Origin: an archaeon
GTDB taxonomy: Archaea; Thermoproteota; Nitrososphaeria; Nitrososphaerales; Gagatemarchaeaceae
Reading direction: 5' to 3'
Length of the DNA: 64,000 nucleotides
Assembly: GCA_021819035.1 (NCBI GenBank)
Contig: JAKASL010000002.1
Span: forward strand, 310,001 to 374,000
In this document: piece by piece, positions 17,855-25,945 of the stretch
How positions within the stretch are numbered: position 1 is the first letter of the stretch
How the letters are laid out: each line of letters begins with the position of its first letter
Notes under the pieces: generated by a model
Databases searched by the model: none
The model's input: only the letters and a program-made list of their open reading frames with translations
What the model was told of the DNA's origin: nothing
Translations under genes and position numbers: made by a program

Positions 17855-17947
17855 TCTCCGAATCGTCAGACCAAGGTATTTCAAGTCTTCTGGGCCAAGA
17901 AGCCTTAGGGAGCCAAAGATTAAATCGGAAACCGGAAGGGGCGGGCT

Positions 17948-18754
17948 GTGAAGCCGGGGGCGGAGTTCGGCGTCTTTGGCGGCTCTGGGTTCTATAAGCT
18001 TGCAAAGGGCACCGGCAGCCTCTCTGTGACAACCCGCTACGGGAAGCCCAGCGGCAGGGTGACCCTGGCGGAAATCGAAGGGAGAAGGGTAGCCTTCATA
18101 CCCAGACACGGGGTTCACCACGAGTACCCTCCTCACGCGGTCCCTTACAGGGCGAACGCCCTAGCCTTCAAGAAGCTCGGGGTGAAAAGGGTGATCGGCC
18201 CCAACGCGGTCGGAAGCCTGAAGAGCGACGTGGCCCCCGGAGAGCTCGTCTTCTGCGACCAGTTCGTCAACTTCACGTCTGGGAGGAAGGACACCTTCTA
18301 CGACGGGCCTGAGACGACCCACGTCAGTACCGCGTCACCCTACTGCCCTCAGATGAGGAAGGCGGCAATCGAGGCCGCTGAGGGCCTGGGACTCGAGTAC
18401 CACCCTGCGGGGACCGTGGTCGTGATTCAGGGGCCCCGGTTCTCGACCAAGGCAGAGAGCAAGTTCTTCTCACGGCAGGGGTGGGACGTAATCAACATGA
18501 CTCAGTACCCTGAAGCTGTGCTCGCACGGGAGCAGGAGATGTGCTACCTCAACATATCTCTGGTGACCGACTACGACGCGGGCCTGGAGGGAGACCCTAG
18601 CGTCAAGCCGGTGTCCCACGAAGAGGTGATCAAGGTGTTCAACAAGAACCTGCAAAACCTGACGCGACTTATCGGAGAGATCGTGAAACGGGTGCCTGAG
18701 GAGCGCAGCTGCGAGTGCGGTTCCGCCCTAGAGCACGCGAGGTTGAACGCCTGA
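17948..18754 (+). CDS. mtnP: S-methyl-5'-thioadenosine phosphorylase
   Basis: Splits methylthioadenosine (from polyamine synthesis and other SAM-consuming reactions) into adenine and methylthioribose-1-phosphate. A 268-residue trimeric-type enzyme with phosphate-binding GGSGFY, IPRHGVHHEYPPHAVPYRAN, NMTQYPEAVLAREQEMCY, and the base-specificity loop TDYD. The aspartate of TDYD is the residue that recognises 6-amino purines. The start is GTG at 17948. The stop overlaps the APRT ATG (TGATG), so product adenine is handled by the next gene. Confidence 0.92.
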   Translation: MKPGAEFGVFGGSGFYKLAKGTGSLSVTTRYGKPSGRVTLAEIEGRRVAFIPRHGVHHEYPPHAVPYRANALAFKKLGVKRVIGPNAVGSLKSDVAPGELVFCDQFVNFTSGRKDTFYDGPETTHVSTASPYCPQMRKAAIEAAEGLGLEYHPAGTVVVIQGPRFSTKAESKFFSRQGWDVINMTQYPEAVLAREQEMCYLNISLVTDYDAGLEGDPSVKPVSHEEVIKVFNKNLQNLTRLIGEIVKRVPEERSCECGSALEHARLNA

Positions 18755-19284
18755 TGGGGAAACTTGAGGCTGACGTCAAGAAAGCGATCAGGAACATACC
18801 CGACTACCCGAAGAAGGGAGTGGATTTCAAAGACCTCACCACCCTCTGGGAGGACGGCAAACTGACCAGGCGTGTCACAGACGCCCTGGAAAAGAGGTGG
18901 AAGAGGGCGAAGCTCGACAAAATAGTCGGCATTGAGGCCAGAGGGTTCATAGTAGGCGCCCCCCTTGCCGACCGGCTCGGGATAGGGTTCGTCCCCGCGA
19001 GGAAGGTGGGGAAGCTCCCCGCCAGGAAGGTGAGCGTGAACTACGAGCTCGAATATGGCCGCCAGGGGCTGGAGATGCATGCAGACTCCATCTCCAAGGG
19101 GGACAGGGTGCTCGTCGTGGACGACCTTCTGGCGACAGGGGGGACATCGAAGGCTGCGGCAGCCCTGGCCGAGAAGCTTGGAGGAGAGGTAATCGGATTC
19201 GCGTTCGTGACCGAGCTCAGCGCCCTGAAAGGGAGGGAGAAGCTCGCTGGGCATGAGGTCTACGCGCTCTCCAAATATGACTGA
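18754..19284 (+). CDS. apt: Adenine phosphoribosyltransferase
   Basis: Converts adenine plus PRPP to AMP. The PRPP-binding motif VLVVDDLLATGGT and the N-terminal IPDYPKKGVDFKDLTTLW are typical of APRT. The start is the ATG overlapping the mtnP stop, giving 176 residues, the standard length; the frame is open 39 bases further upstream but that would overlap mtnP more. It completes adenine salvage from methylthioadenosine. Its last bases overlap the next gene's ATG. Confidence 0.94.
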   Translation: MGKLEADVKKAIRNIPDYPKKGVDFKDLTTLWEDGKLTRRVTDALEKRWKRAKLDKIVGIEARGFIVGAPLADRLGIGFVPARKVGKLPARKVSVNYELEYGRQGLEMHADSISKGDRVLVVDDLLATGGTSKAAAALAEKLGGEVIGFAFVTELSALKGREKLAGHEVYALSKYD

Positions 19285-20008
19285 CGGGAGGCCCGCGGCT
19301 GGGGTAATCGCGGGGACCGGGGTGACCCAGCACTTCGACCTGGGCCGCCCACGGAGCGTGAAGACAAGGTACGGCCGCGTGACGGTGTACGAGGACCGTT
19401 CTGGAGATTTCGTGGTCATCCCGAGGCACGGGCCAGGCCACAGGACGCCGCCCCACGCCGTCAACTACAGGGCGAACATAGCGGCGCTGGAGCGCCTGGG
19501 TGTGGAGGAGGTTATCGCGACCAGCGCCGTAGGCTCCATGAACGATGGATTCAGGGTGGGGGACCTCGGCCTGGCGGGGCAGTTCCTGGACTTCACGAAG
19601 AGCAGGGAGGGGACCTTCTTCGAAAGCGTGGCGGTCCACACGGACATGACCTACCCCTACAGCAGGAGGGTGAACGAGGCCCTGGTCAATGCCGCGAAGA
19701 AACTCAGGCTGGAGGTGCACGAGGGCCTCGTGTACGTCTGCGTGGAAGGCCCGAGGTTCGAGACCGCCGCTGAGATCAAGATGTACAGGACGCTCGGCGG
19801 CGATGTGGTGGGGATGACCGGGGTCCCGGAGGTCGTCCTTGCAAATGAGAAGCAGATGGAGTATTCGTCTGTGCTGGTTGCTACCAACTGGGCGGCGGGG
19901 CTGCAGCCAATCGTGAGCCATGAAGAGGTCTCGAGGGTGATGGAGGGGACCGGGAGGCTGGTGAAACAGTTGATAGAGGAGGCAATCGGGGGCCTGGGGG
20001 GACAATGA
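19277..20008 (+). CDS. Second MTAP/PNP-family nucleoside phosphorylase (probably 6-oxopurine specific)
   Basis: A paralogue of the MTA phosphorylase two genes upstream (243 residues from the ATG at 19277). It keeps IPRHGPGHRTPPHAVNYRAN, SAVGSMNDGFRVGDL and VEGPRFETAAE, but the specificity loop reads TNWA where the first enzyme has TDYD. In this superfamily Asn at that position favours hypoxanthine or guanine bases and Asp favours adenine. A role as methylthioinosine or purine nucleoside phosphorylase is therefore likely. Overlap with apt and a one-base gap to ahcY place it inside the salvage operon. Confidence 0.85.
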   Translation: MTDGRPAAGVIAGTGVTQHFDLGRPRSVKTRYGRVTVYEDRSGDFVVIPRHGPGHRTPPHAVNYRANIAALERLGVEEVIATSAVGSMNDGFRVGDLGLAGQFLDFTKSREGTFFESVAVHTDMTYPYSRRVNEALVNAAKKLRLEVHEGLVYVCVEGPRFETAAEIKMYRTLGGDVVGMTGVPEVVLANEKQMEYSSVLVATNWAAGLQPIVSHEEVSRVMEGTGRLVKQLIEEAIGGLGGQ

Positions 20009-20009
20009 C

Positions 20010-21239
20010 ATGAAGGTCGCAGACCAGAAGCTGAGCGGTGGAGGAGAGAGGAACTTCCTTTGGGCCAAAGCCCACATGGGAGCCCTCACCAGTCTAGAGG
20101 AGAAGTACGCGAAGTCGAAGCCCCTGGAGGGGGTGAGGATAGGGGTCTGCCTGCACATAACCAAGGAGACGTCTGTGCTCATCGACGCCCTGCTCTCCGC
20201 CGGCGCGGAGGTGAAGCTGGCGGCGGCCAACCCGCTCTCGACCCAGGACGACATAGCAGCGTACCTGTCCACCAGGACCGATGTGTGGGCATGGAGGGGT
20301 GAGTCGGCCCAGGAGTACTCTTGGTGCATCGAAAAAGTTCTGGGGAGCCGGCCGCAGCAGATAATCGACGACGGATCTGACCTGCATGTAGCAGCCCACC
20401 GCTCGAAGGCGAGGGGGATCGTGGGCGGGTCCGAGGAGACCACGACAGGGGTGGTCAGGCTGAAGGCGCTGGAGGCTGAAGGCGGACTGGCCTATCCGGT
20501 CATCGCGGTCAACGACGCCAAGACCAAGTTCATGTTCGACAATAGATACGGGACCGGGCAGTCCACACTGGACGGCATCATGAGGGCCACGGCCCTCCTC
20601 CTCGCCGGGATTAGGACGGTCGTGGTGGGCTACGGGTGGGTCGGCAAGGGGGTCGCCATGAGAGCCCGGGGGATGGGCTGCAGAGTGACTGTGGTGGAGG
20701 TCGACCCGATCAAGGCGCTGGAGGCGCATCTGGACGGCTTCGACGTCTCGAGCATAGACGACGCGGCAGCCGGAGGCGACCTGTTCGTCACCGCCACCGG
20801 GATGAAGGGGGTGATACCCTACACAGCGATAGAGAAGATGAAGGAGGGGGCAATCCTGTCCAACGCAGGGCACTTCGACGTTGAAATCGACGTGAAGACG
20901 TTGCTGGCCAAGGCGAAGAAGGTGAAGGAGGTCAGGACGAATGTGGACGAGGTGACGCTCCAGTCAGGCAAGAGGGTGTACCTGGTCGCGAAGGGGAGGA
21001 TAGCGAACCTGGTAGCAGCGGAAGGGCACCCTCCAGAAGTGATGCAGATGTCGTTTGCGAACCAGTTGATGGCGGCGATACGGATACACGCCGACCACTC
21101 GAAGATGGAGAAGAGGGTCTACGGGGTCCCGGCCGAGCTCGAGGAGGAGGTTGCGAGGGCTGCGCTGAAGTCCATGGGAATCTCGATAGGATCCATGACG
21201 AAGGAGCAGAAAGCGTACGCCCAGAGCTGGGAGACCTGA
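20010..21239 (+). CDS. ahcY: S-adenosylhomocysteine hydrolase
   Basis: Hydrolyses S-adenosylhomocysteine, the by-product of methylation, to adenosine and homocysteine. At 409 residues it has the shorter archaeal/thermophile length. Features include CLHITKETSVLIDAL, NDAKTKFMFDNRYGTGQS, the NAD-binding VVVGYGWVGKG and the SNAGHFDVEID segment. It is the last gene of the mtnP-apt-MTAP2-ahcY run, which together recycles both nucleoside products of SAM use. Start at the ATG at 20010, right after the preceding stop. Confidence 0.96.
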   Translation: MKVADQKLSGGGERNFLWAKAHMGALTSLEEKYAKSKPLEGVRIGVCLHITKETSVLIDALLSAGAEVKLAAANPLSTQDDIAAYLSTRTDVWAWRGESAQEYSWCIEKVLGSRPQQIIDDGSDLHVAAHRSKARGIVGGSEETTTGVVRLKALEAEGGLAYPVIAVNDAKTKFMFDNRYGTGQSTLDGIMRATALLLAGIRTVVVGYGWVGKGVAMRARGMGCRVTVVEVDPIKALEAHLDGFDVSSIDDAAAGGDLFVTATGMKGVIPYTAIEKMKEGAILSNAGHFDVEIDVKTLLAKAKKVKEVRTNVDEVTLQSGKRVYLVAKGRIANLVAAEGHPPEVMQMSFANQLMAAIRIHADHSKMEKRVYGVPAELEEEVARAALKSMGISIGSMTKEQKAYAQSWET

Positions 21240-21246
21240 GCTAAGG

Positions 21247-21252
21247 TTTAAA
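21247..21252 (+). promoter_or_regulatory. TATA-like box for methionyl-tRNA synthetase
   Basis: TTTAAA ends 28 bases before the GTG start codon at 21280, the spacing expected for an archaeal leaderless transcript. It supports GTG as the true start and an independent promoter after ahcY. Confidence 0.45.
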
Positions 21253-21279
21253 CTGAAAGCGAGGGCGCGGCTCCGAGCC

Positions 21280-22983
21280 GTGTCGAAGGATGTCAAACGG
21301 GAGAGGGTGCTCGTGCTCTGTGCGCTCCCATACACGAATGCGGTGCCTCATGTGGGCAACCTGGTCGGCTCCCACCTCCCTGCGGACATCTTCGCCCGCT
21401 ATTGCAGGCTGAAAGGCATAGAGACCCTCTTCATAGGGGCGACCGACGAGAACGGGACGCCGACCGAGGTGGCAGCGCTGGAGCTCGGCGTCACCCCCCA
21501 GGAGCTGACCGACACCATGTACCACGTTCACAGGGAGATCTACAAGTGGTTCGAGATATCGTATGACAACTTCTCCAGGACATCCACGCCCACCCACCAC
21601 AAGACGTCCCAGGAGTTCTTCCTGAAGATCTACGAGAATGGATACGTCAGCGAAGGAGTCCTCAGGCTCCCCTATTGCGAGAAGGACAAGCTCTTCCTCC
21701 CCGACAGATATGTCGAGGGGACCTGTCCTGTCTGCGGCTACGAGCTGGCCAGAGGGGACCAGTGCGAGAAGTGCTCCACCCTCCTCGACCCTATCCAACT
21801 GATCAACCCCAGGTGCAAGGTCGACGGGAGCGTCCCGGTCTTCAAAGACAGCAAACAGCTCTTCCTGGAGCTGGGAAAGGTGCAAGACAGGCTCCAGGCG
21901 TGGATCGGTTCAAACCAAGTCTGGAAGGGGCAGGTCACCTCGCTCGCCCTTGGCTGGCTGAAGGAAGGGCTCAAGAAGAGGTCCATCACCAGGGACCTCA
22001 GATGGGGGGTCCCGGTCCCCCTCGACGGGTACAGAGGCAAGGTGTTTTACGTATGGTTCGACGCGCCCATCGGATACATCTCGGCCACGAAAGAGTGGGG
22101 GGACGCGAGAGGGGACCCGGGGGCTTGGGAGAAGTTCTGGACTGATGAAAGGACGCGGATATACAACTTCCTGGGGAAGGACAACATACCATTCCACACC
22201 ATATTCTGGCCTGGCATGCTCTTCGCCCACGGAGGGCTCAGCCTCCCCTACGACGTGGTCGGGCTGCAGTTCTGCAACTACGAAGGAGACAAGATCTCCA
22301 AGAGCAAGAACTGGGGGGTGTTCTGCGAGAGCATCCCGCAGGCCGGCCTGGACCCGGACATCTGGAGGTACTATCTGATCGGCATCATCCCAGAGACACG
22401 GGACACGGAGTTCAAATGGGACGACTTCAAGAACAAAGTGAACAACGAACTGGTGGCGAACCTCGGGAACTTCATCCATAGGACGACCACCTTCGCTTGG
22501 AACAACTTTGGGGGCGATGTGACCGTCGACGGGGTGGCTGGAGACGAACAAGAGCTCATCGCCGGCGTCGCCCGCCTGGGTGAGGAGTCCCTCGCGCTCC
22601 TCGGCGAGGTCAAGTTCAGGGAGGCGATGAGCAAGCTGCTGGCCATGGCGGACCTCGGCAACGAGTATTTTCAGAGCAAGCAGCCATGGAAGCTGGTGAA
22701 GACGGAGAGGGAGGAGTGCGGGCGTGTCATCCATGCGTGCCTGACGGCGTGCGAATCGATCGCCACCGTGCTTCAGCCGTTCCTACCCGCCTCTTCGGCG
22801 AGGATCCTCGACCTCCTAGGCACCCATGACAGGGGGGTGTCAGGGCTGGGGAAGCACCGGCCCCGTGTGCGGCTCAGCGCGAAACCCGAAGTCCCCTTCA
22901 GGAAGCTGGAGGACGACCAGCTCGAGGCGGCGAAGAAGCTGGCTACGAAGAGCAGGCCTGTGAAGGACTACTTTCAGCGTTAG
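21280..22983 (+). CDS. metG: Methionyl-tRNA synthetase
   Basis: Charges tRNA-Met for both initiation and elongation. Class I signatures are present: PHVGN at residues 23-27 (HIGH motif) and KISKSKN near residue 337 (KMSKS). A zinc knuckle in the connective peptide is seen as CPVCGYELARGDQCEKC. At 567 residues it lacks the C-terminal dimerisation/tRNA-binding domain found in many bacterial enzymes, as in many archaea. The start is GTG at 21280, supported by a TATA box 28 bases upstream. Confidence 0.96.
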   Translation: MSKDVKRERVLVLCALPYTNAVPHVGNLVGSHLPADIFARYCRLKGIETLFIGATDENGTPTEVAALELGVTPQELTDTMYHVHREIYKWFEISYDNFSRTSTPTHHKTSQEFFLKIYENGYVSEGVLRLPYCEKDKLFLPDRYVEGTCPVCGYELARGDQCEKCSTLLDPIQLINPRCKVDGSVPVFKDSKQLFLELGKVQDRLQAWIGSNQVWKGQVTSLALGWLKEGLKKRSITRDLRWGVPVPLDGYRGKVFYVWFDAPIGYISATKEWGDARGDPGAWEKFWTDERTRIYNFLGKDNIPFHTIFWPGMLFAHGGLSLPYDVVGLQFCNYEGDKISKSKNWGVFCESIPQAGLDPDIWRYYLIGIIPETRDTEFKWDDFKNKVNNELVANLGNFIHRTTTFAWNNFGGDVTVDGVAGDEQELIAGVARLGEESLALLGEVKFREAMSKLLAMADLGNEYFQSKQPWKLVKTEREECGRVIHACLTACESIATVLQPFLPASSARILDLLGTHDRGVSGLGKHRPRVRLSAKPEVPFRKLEDDQLEAAKKLATKSRPVKDYFQR

Positions 22984-22987
22984 CTGC

Positions 22988-24019
22988 TCAGCCGCAGGAT
23001 GGGAGTGCCTCGAGGCCCCAGAGGAGAGAGGTGTCCATGTCGTCGTCCATGACCCGGCCCCCCAGTATCTTCGCTAGAGGGTCGTAGTCATCGTACTTCG
23101 TAGCGCCGAAACCTGAGGCCAAGACGCTTACCTGCAGCTGAGACGAGCCCGAGTAGTCGACGCCGTACTCCACGTCGACCGAATGGTTGTCGATCAGGGA
23201 CCCGAACCTGCTGACCGCGAGCCCCACTTCCTGGGCCGAGAGGCTGGAGTCTGCGTTGAGGCTAACTACGGCCCTGCTCGCCTCTCTAGCATCAGCGATC
23301 CTCCCCAGGGACACCACGGCACCTGCCAGGGCATCCTCTGCTTTCTCCACCCCCCCGTTGCTCGATACGCCCAGCAAGGAATACCCGTCCCTGAGGACGG
23401 CGCCTAGGAGCTTGTTGAGGCCCACAGACTTCGAGGCCGCGGTCGACTTCGCCAACAGCGAACCTAGCGCCTTGACGGCGGCCTTGTTGGCTGAGTCGTA
23501 GAGGTTGGCCAGGGTCGACTCCTCCGGGGAGGAGTGCATCAGGGTCTCGTTGTCCACGACCACCACGCCCCTCGATGCGGCTCGGAGGCGCCTCAGAGAG
23601 ACGCCGGCATAGAACTTCATCCTCTTCTCAAACTCGAACGGCATGACTGCCACCCCCACGGTCGTTGCACCGCACTCCTGGGCTATGGAGGCGACCATCG
23701 GGGCCAGCCCGCTCCCGGTCGCCCCGCCGAGGCCCGCTACCACGAAGACCACCTTGGAGCCTCCGACCGCCTCCCTAATCCTCCCGTGATAGGGCAGAGC
23801 GAGCCCGCGCACAAGAGACGGGGTGAGCTTCTGGTCTATGGGCGACTGGATGTGGATGGCGTCCCGAGGATCAACCGGTGAGAAGTCCTCAGCGTCGCAG
23901 GAGACATAGGCGTACCTGTCGACGAACAGAGGTTTCCTGCTGAGCAGAGAGACGATCCTGGTCCCTGCGCTACCTATTCCGATTACAGCGACTTCGTCCG
24001 TAGTCTTTTGGTCAAACAT
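22988..24019 (-). CDS. Divergent FtsZ/tubulin-superfamily protein
   Basis: A 343-residue member of the FtsZ/tubulin GTPase superfamily. The GTP-binding tubulin signature appears as GLGGATGSG (96-104, FtsZ consensus GGGTGTG), followed by APMVASIAQECGA and VAVMPFEFE. The catalytic T7 loop of FtsZ (NxDxxD) is not conserved: the corresponding stretch reads NLYDSANKA. It may bind nucleotide without efficient hydrolysis, as suggested for other divergent thaumarchaeal FtsZ-like proteins. The long variable C-terminal half has no clear match. It is transcribed alone from a promoter with TTTATT near 24046. Confidence 0.8.
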   Translation of the reverse strand: MFDQKTTDEVAVIGIGSAGTRIVSLLSRKPLFVDRYAYVSCDAEDFSPVDPRDAIHIQSPIDQKLTPSLVRGLALPYHGRIREAVGGSKVVFVVAGLGGATGSGLAPMVASIAQECGATTVGVAVMPFEFEKRMKFYAGVSLRRLRAASRGVVVVDNETLMHSSPEESTLANLYDSANKAAVKALGSLLAKSTAASKSVGLNKLLGAVLRDGYSLLGVSSNGGVEKAEDALAGAVVSLGRIADAREASRAVVSLNADSSLSAQEVGLAVSRFGSLIDNHSVDVEYGVDYSGSSQLQVSVLASGFGATKYDDYDPLAKILGGRVMDDDMDTSLLWGLEALPSCG

Positions 24020-24136
24020 CCTCGAAGCGCAGACCTACACCGCACTTCGAATAAACAAGCCAATCACTGAATTTAGTTGACGACAATGTAGTTTTTGTTT
24101 ACCCCCGTGCACGAAACCCTGGCGACGTGATGACGA

Positions 24137-24472
24137 TCAGTCTTGGTTGACGAGCTTGTTGACCAGCTCGTCCATCATGTGCCCCGAGCATTCGACCGTC
24201 ACCGTCTGGACCCCGTCCACCGAGAGCGTGGCGGCCCTGATGTCTCGTCCGATGTTCACGGCGATGGGACTGTAGGCGGAAAGCGGCTGGAACCTTATCC
24301 TTATGGTCCCCGTCGCCATCTCGGACACTTCGGTGACGATGTTGAGCTCTCCGAACTTCCGCTTCGTCTCCTCGTCGACCAGCTCGTTGAGCTTAGCCTC
24401 GACCCGCCTGGAAAGCTCGCTGGGCAAGCAGAACCACTCGGGTTTAGAGAGACTATAAGGCCTTTGGCTCAC
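24137..24472 (-). CDS. MIP18/DUF59-like small protein coupled to gcvPB
   Basis: A 111-residue protein whose C-terminal half resembles the DUF59 fold used in Fe-S cluster assembly: INIV-type entry (LNIVTEVSEM), an extended strand GTIRIRFQPLSAYSP, a helix, then VDGVQTVTVECSG. The cysteine usually found after the second strand is replaced, so the match is weak. The start overlaps the gcvPB stop by 4 bases, so it is the third gene of the gcvPA-gcvPB operon. A role in supporting glycine decarboxylase is possible but unproven. Confidence 0.5.
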   Translation of the reverse strand: MSQRPYSLSKPEWFCLPSELSRRVEAKLNELVDEETKRKFGELNIVTEVSEMATGTIRIRFQPLSAYSPIAVNIGRDIRAATLSVDGVQTVTVECSGHMMDELVNKLVNQD

Positions 24473-25944
24473 CAGTGGACTCGCAGGGTCAGCGGATGAG
24501 AGGCCTTGACTTCGTCTACCTTGCCTACGCTGGTGTTTTTGGGGACAGGGCCGAGGGTGCCATCCTTTATCTTCGCGTAGATACTGTTCAAAGCCTCCGC
24601 GTACTCGTCCAGCATCTCTTCGGGCTCGGACTCGGTAGGCTCGATCATCAGTGCCTCATGCACTATGAGGGGGAAGTAGACGGTCGGCGAGTGCATTCCG
24701 AGGTCGAGGATGGCCTTGGCAACGGTCATGGCAGACCCCGGGAGCTCGCCCTTGACGGAGACCACGGCCTCGTGCTTCCTGAAGAGCCCCGCCTCGTGGG
24801 ACGCCGGGAATGCCTCGGGGTCAAGGCTCTTCCACAGGTAGTTCGCCGCCAGGACAGCCATGGAGGATACGTCCTTCAGGCCGGATGCGCCGAGGAGGCG
24901 GATGTAGATGTAGGCGCGGAGGAGGACCGCGGAGTTACCGACGAAGCCTTTGAGCGGACCTATCGAACGCCTTAGCCCGTAGTCCAACGAGTAACCGGTC
25001 TTCCCCTTCGCGACGACCGGGACCGGGAGGTAGTCCGCCAGCTTCCGCGTCACCCCCACCGGCCCTGCGCCGGGGCCTCCGCCCCCGTGGGGGGTCGCGA
25101 AGGTCTTGTGGAGGTTCAGGTGCACTACGTCGAACCCCATGTCCCCAGGCCGGGCCCTTCCCAGCAGGGCGTTCATGTTGGCGCCGTCGTAGTACATCAG
25201 TCCCCCGGCCGCATGGACCGCGTCGCACACCTCCTTCACCTCCCCCTCGAAGAGCCCGAGCGTGTTGGGGACGGTGAACATCATCCCGGCCGTCCTCTCG
25301 GATGAGAGCTCCTGCACCTTGCTGGCCTTCACCTGCCCATTGGCTCCTGACGGCACCTTCACCACTTTGAAGCCAGCCATCGCCGCGCTGGCTGGGTTCG
25401 TCCCGTGGGCCGAGTCAGGCACCAGTATCTCGTCCCTGGCGCCTCCTCCGTGTTCTGCCAAGTACTTGCGTATCATCAGGACCCCCGCCAGCTCCCCCTG
25501 TGCCCCAGCCGCGGTGGAGAGGGAGAAGCGGTGCATGCCTGTGATTTCGCAGAGCGCCCGTTCAAGGTCGTAGAAGATTGACAGTATCCCCTGGACGGTA
25601 CCGGCGGGCTGGAGCGGGTGGGCCCCCTTCATAGCGTCGGATGATGCGATCATCTCGGAGACCTTGGGGTTGTACTTCATGGTGCAGCTCCCGAGAGGAT
25701 ACATGCCGAGCTCCACAGAGAAGTTCATCTGCGAGAGGCGATTGAAGTGCCTCAGGACCTGGAGCTCGGAGAGCTCAGGGAGGTTGAGCGAATCCCTCCT
25801 CATCGACTGCGGGATGAGGCTCTGCGGGTCCTTGAACCTCGAGCTGATGGTTGGGTCGGAAGGGACGCTGTTTCCGACCCTTCCTGGCCTGCTCAGTTCG
25901 TTGAGCAGCGGCTCGTCCCAGGAGGCCTGGACGTAATTCCTCAA
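24469..25944 (-). CDS. gcvPB: Glycine decarboxylase P-protein subunit 2
   Basis: PLP-containing half of the split glycine cleavage P-protein, which decarboxylates glycine and passes the aminomethyl group to lipoyl-GcvH. The PLP lysine is K280 in HLNLHKTFATPHGGGGPG. The conserved DSAHGTNPASAAMAGF segment is also present. At 491 residues it matches the archaeal/thermophile split form. It begins one base after gcvPA. No gcvH or gcvT is visible in the window. Confidence 0.96.
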   Translation of the reverse strand: MRNYVQASWDEPLLNELSRPGRVGNSVPSDPTISSRFKDPQSLIPQSMRRDSLNLPELSELQVLRHFNRLSQMNFSVELGMYPLGSCTMKYNPKVSEMIASSDAMKGAHPLQPAGTVQGILSIFYDLERALCEITGMHRFSLSTAAGAQGELAGVLMIRKYLAEHGGGARDEILVPDSAHGTNPASAAMAGFKVVKVPSGANGQVKASKVQELSSERTAGMMFTVPNTLGLFEGEVKEVCDAVHAAGGLMYYDGANMNALLGRARPGDMGFDVVHLNLHKTFATPHGGGGPGAGPVGVTRKLADYLPVPVVAKGKTGYSLDYGLRRSIGPLKGFVGNSAVLLRAYIYIRLLGASGLKDVSSMAVLAANYLWKSLDPEAFPASHEAGLFRKHEAVVSVKGELPGSAMTVAKAILDLGMHSPTVYFPLIVHEALMIEPTESEPEEMLDEYAEALNSIYAKIKDGTLGPVPKNTSVGKVDEVKASHPLTLRVHW

Positions 25945-25945
25945 G

